64,000 nt of DNA from Leucogyrophana mollusca (Eukaryota; Basidiomycota; Agaricomycetes; Boletales): positions 62,001 to 126,000 of the forward strand of contig MU266343.1 of the NCBI GenBank assembly GCA_021014945.1, read 5' to 3'. The position numbers and the translations under genes are program-made. A model generated the notes under the pieces. That model had not been told where the DNA came from and did no database searches. It saw nothing but the letters and a program-made list of their open reading frames with translations. Shown here piece by piece: positions 60,334 through 64,000 of the stretch. Each line of letters begins with the position of its first letter. The stretch's first letter is position 1.

Positions 60334-62623
60334 TGCAAGGCCCTAACGTCAAAGATGAAGGGTGAATACAGCAACGGACTGCTCCCCAGATTCGCCCTTT
60401 ATTTTGAAGGTCGCGTAGAATGGCTGATTAGACAACGCCTGGGTGCAAAGATGGATTGTTTGGGAGAAATTTCAAATGGAAACCGGTTTCATCATTCCAC
60501 ACCGAAAATGGCGGACAGATGGGTGGGTCCGCATCACGGGCGGGATTCATATTTAGGGTATGACCAATCTGGTGCGTCGCACGCTGGCAACGGTCTTGCG
60601 CTCCTCTTCAAAATCGCGACGAGAGCTCGGGCTTGCCTGCATTTTAAACGACTGGGTCCATATTTCATTGTCTGGTAAATATCAATATCTTTGAGCAGGG
60701 GGCACCTGAGCTGGGTGATGTGGCCAAGTTTTGCAGATCTGAGTTGGTGGGCTCCGATTTGTCGACACACCCACGTTCTGCGGGGTTCGAACGCTATTTG
60801 TCCAGCTAAAACATCCAACCTGCGCAAACTACTGCGAGCACAGGCGAACTTAGTGCAGATTATGGATCTTGCCACCCTTATCGATGTGAAAAACAGAAAC
60901 GTCTGAAATTGCATCCCTGGACAGCTTCGACCACTTCCGCCAGAAACAATCCCTGTCAAACTGCCTGCGGTTCTACTTTCCTCGTCTTTGCGAAAATATT
61001 TTGAATGAACCCCACCCCGTTCGGACCAAGCTCAAATTCACCGAAAGGATTGTCCTGTCCAGCGAAGGAACACTGAGATTACTAGCGGTTACCAGGACTG
61101 TTCTCTGATCGGTGCGTGTGTCCAAACAAAGGTTAGGGGGGGGAGGCGTGCCTTGGTATGTTCGATCATCACCAGAAAAAACAAATTATAGGCGCACTCG
61201 TCCACCTGGTTACTGCTCCAACGTAGCTCAGGTGCTTCTCAATTCGTTCGCCTGTCGATATGATTGAAGTTTCCCCGAACCGAATCTGAGGGTTGGTTAC
61301 CACCCCAGGCCTTGGGAAGGGGGGAGGATGTGCAGTAGCTTCAATTAGGGCGCATGTGACCACACCCACTAGTTGTCGTAAGCTACATGAGCATTGATCA
61401 CCGCATACAACATTTGCAGACGGCGCGCACCATTGTACGAAATATCGGACAATACCCGGTGCGCTCCAAGGGAAAATTAGCGAATGTGATGTCCCACCCC
61501 AGAATTGATAACCATTTCTACTACCCTGCTGGCGGTTGTTTGCTTGGTCACTCGTCGCTAGTCACTGTCAATACCAATCAAGGTTGCCCCAATAACACCT
61601 TGGCGCTCTTTGGGCCGATGCCGGGCGAGCGTCCCGGGACCGAGCCATTCGGAACGGAGCGATAGGGCAAAAAGCTAAAGTACCAAGAGGCTATCAAAGT
61701 AACCGAGCTTGGCGATCAGGAAGGCGGGGGGATATTCTTGGATATTGATAGGCTAAATGTGGACCAATGTCTCCGATGCACTCGTGGAGGGTTTCAGTAT
61801 CTTGCTGACATGCACCTGTGCTACTATAATGGCCGCATCGTCAAGCAGGGAGCCATCAGTCACAGCAGAGGGTATCGCGAAATGCATGGCGTACGTTCTA
61901 CTAGCGGGTATGAGTTCGGCTCAGTTCTTGCCTTGGCTTTGGCTATGTCAACGTTGATCAGTCAGTTGCCCCGACCAGGTTCGAGAAGTCTGTAAATAGC
62001 AGGTGAGTAAGTTAGGGTGTGAAGGTCTGCGAGGGCAAGCAGGGCCGGTGTCAGAGGCTCAGAATTGTATCAGATCCCTATTAATGCTTCCGCCGGGATC
62101 CTAAACAGGTTGCAACGATATGCACGTCAATCAAAAGGCCATAGCAAACTCACCTGACCAACCAGGACTGACCCTGACACCCAGTTGAGCAAGGTCGGTC
62201 ACCGGTGGGTCCGGCCTGAGCCAATCGAAAAAGGATTCAGAAGTCTCGCGGAGGCCGCATCCACAATTGTGCCGGAAGCGAAGTCCAAACCCCCAGGTTG
62301 TAACTCGATATCGGTGGTGAACCATGGCGTGAACTTGTAGGGGAACATAGAAGTGAGGAGGCACTCGCATCACCTTATCATAAACCCTGTCTATGGAGCA
62401 GTAATCTTGAAAGTAATTCGGGCCATTGAATGAACCCTTGATGATTTTTCGTTCAACGTTCACCAATACATAATTGATGGCCTTCATATCAGTGCCAACG
62501 TCAACTGTCAACTATGAATGTTTAAACCCTTCCAGAGATTATATAAACTAACATGCTCGCTAGACTGTCCGACCCTTCAGGGAATTGTTCATCCTTGCTG
62601 TGAATTTCGACTTGGTTTCGACC
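60334..62623. other. Gene-poor region between DUF6534 copy B and P450 2
   Basis: About 2.3 kb. Contains G-runs near 61133-61142 and 61318-61325. A minus-strand open frame at 62131-62511 (126 codons) is the longest; it resembles no family I know, and its start is only 113 bp from the P450 start. No credible gene otherwise. Confidence 0.4.
62539..62548 (+). promoter_or_regulatory. TATA box of the second P450 gene
   Basis: TTATATAAAC about 80 bp upstream of the P450 start codon at 62624. Confidence 0.45.
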
Positions 62624-64000
62624 ATGTCTGTTCCATTGGACGCCAACCTCGGAGGCCTCGTTGCTGCTATTTGCCTCGCATTCTTAGTGTCGAGAATCCG
62701 CAAGTCAACGAGGACGCTGCCTCTCCCTCCAGGGCCTACACCCATCCCGTTCATCGGAAATGTTATCGGGTTGAAGCCTGATACTGTGTGGATTTCGTAC
62801 GCGGAGTGGGGAGCCATCTATGGTGGGTAGCTGCGCCATTATTTTGAGGCGTCCTATCCTGACACACGAACTGAACCCTGTAGGTGAAATCATCTACACC
62901 ACCGCTCTGACCCAGCGGATCGTCGTCATCAATTCGGAGCGGGTGGCCAACGACCTCCTGGAAAAGCGGTCAAGGATATACTCGGACCGGCTGCAGATGG
63001 CTTTAGTAGATGTGTGCGTGCTGCATGAGTTGTTTTTTCCGGTTGCGTGGGCTCACCGACGCGAGGTAGTTTCGGATGGGGAAATCTGACGTCCTCAATG
63101 CCCTACGGGCCAGCCTGGAGGAAGCACAGGAGGCTGTACAATCAAGTATTCCACGCGCAATCGGCCCTCACCTACCGCCCCGAGCAACTGCAGAGAGCCT
63201 ACGAGATGGTCTCACATATGCTGGTTCATCCCAAGGAGTTCGGCGATCACCTTGAAACGTCAGTTCTTATCCCTGTGTTTTGTTGGCCAGATACTGAACA
63301 TCCAACAGTTATGCGGCAGCCGTTGTCATGTCCGTCGTGTACGGCTACGACATCCAACCCAACGACCCATTTGTTGATACCGCCAGGACTTCCGTAGATA
63401 TGGTGACTAGTGTAGCCACGCCTGAGAAGTCTGCCATAGTTAGCGCATTCCCATTTGGTGAGTCAACCTCACCTAATTCTACCATCCCCACAGTGCTAAA
63501 TGCTGCGACTCTGAAATAGTGCTCAAGCTGCCGATGTGGCTGCCAGGAATGGGCTTCATGCGCGATGGGATGGTGTGCAGGAAATACACTCGTGAGATGC
63601 TCGACGGGCCCTACGAGTACGTGCAAAAGAGCTTGGTGTGTGTCATGTTCCTCGTCTTGCATGCGGCGTGCTAAAATTGCACAAACTATAGGCAGATGGA
63701 ACTGCGAAGCCCTCGATGGTGTCCGATGCGATCCAGCGGTATCGAATCCATGAAACGGAGGACCCAGAGATGGTGCACAACATCAAGGCATCGTCTGGGA
63801 CTGCCTATGCCGGTAAGTAGACCCCTCCGACCCGTTAGGCGTCATGCTGACCGCGAAGTGATTTATAGCGGCTGCGGAAACTGTGAGTCCAGGTAAATTT
63901 TCGGCACTATTCAAAAACTGACATCCAATCAGACCGTCTCGACGATCCAGGTTTTCCTCATCGCGATGATGCAGAATCCGGAAGTCCAAAAGCGTGCACA
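62624..64000 (+). CDS. Cytochrome P450, 5' part, cut by the window edge
   Basis: Haem monooxygenase, incomplete: the window ends in helix I, so the haem-binding loop is outside. The start MSVPLDANLGGLVAAICLAF carries the membrane anchor, followed by the Pro-rich hinge LPLPPGPTPIPFIGNVIGL. Exons then give GEIIYTTALTQRIVVINSER, LLEKRSRIYSDR, SMPYGPAWRKHRRLYNQVF (helix C), MSVVYGYDIQPNDPFVDTA, FVLKLPMWLPGMGF, RYTREML-like and YEYVQKSL segments, then AAAETTVSTIQVFLIAMM (helix I with the Glu-Thr-Thr oxygen-activation residues). Introns are short. The hinge and helix I style resemble Agaricomycete P450s often labelled O-methylsterigmatocystin-oxidoreductase-like; that label does not fix the substrate. 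Not a close paralogue of the P450 at 10392. Confidence 0.87.

Noticed and set aside
62131..62511. 126-codon minus-strand gene upstream of the second P450
   Set aside because: No motif or family resemblance, no supporting splice structure, and it starts in the P450 promoter region; left as intergenic.
1..64000. CRISPR arrays, bacterial IS elements, tRNA or rRNA genes, LTR retrotransposons
   Set aside because: None seen by eye; short-intron eukaryotic genes fill most of the window. tRNAs with introns could still be missed without a dedicated scan.

Overview
This window is eukaryotic and most likely comes from an Agaricomycete (mushroom-forming basidiomycete). The genes are cut by many introns of about 45-80 nt with GT..AG ends. 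The families fit as well: DUF6534 seven-helix proteins, P450s, a PDR/ABCG transporter, DHA2-type MFS porters, a Zn2Cys6 regulator, and small secreted proteins. That assignment is inference; no rRNA, tRNA or marker locus was found. Gene models were built by hand by joining exons so that conserved protein motifs stay in frame. Several apparent frameshifts turned out to be introns.

Left end (0.3-9.3 kb) is a core housekeeping block: DUS3 (tRNA dihydrouridine synthase, 13 exons), a Cup1-like LYR protein, alanine aminotransferase, and RRP9 (U3 snoRNP WD40 protein).

Middle left (10.4-31.3 kb) is accessory and metabolic. It holds a complete P450, a DUF6534 membrane protein, two secreted alpha/beta-hydrolase paralogues in inverted orientation around HMG-CoA lyase, a full PDR-type ABC transporter, a small secreted protein and a Ser/Thr-rich, probably surface-anchored protein. 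One hydrolase copy has an apparent one-base frameshift.

The gene-poor tract at 28.5-34.0 kb carries several long, nearly perfect palindromes (62-70 nt) that no gene explains. They are the most unusual structures seen here.

Middle right (34-49.5 kb) has a long disordered Ser/Pro-rich protein with tandem repeats and one 448-nt intron, a single-exon type I membrane protein head-to-head with the APC/C activator CDC20, and two divergent DHA2-like MFS paralogues.

Right end (51-64 kb) has a Zn2Cys6 transcription factor with a 13-nt microexon inside its zinc cluster, a many-exon GH15 trehalase/glucoamylase-like enzyme with a GC-AG intron, a second DUF6534 protein, and a P450 cut by the window edge. 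No CRISPR, IS element, intact transposon or obvious biosynthetic core enzyme (PKS, NRPS, terpene synthase) was recognised.
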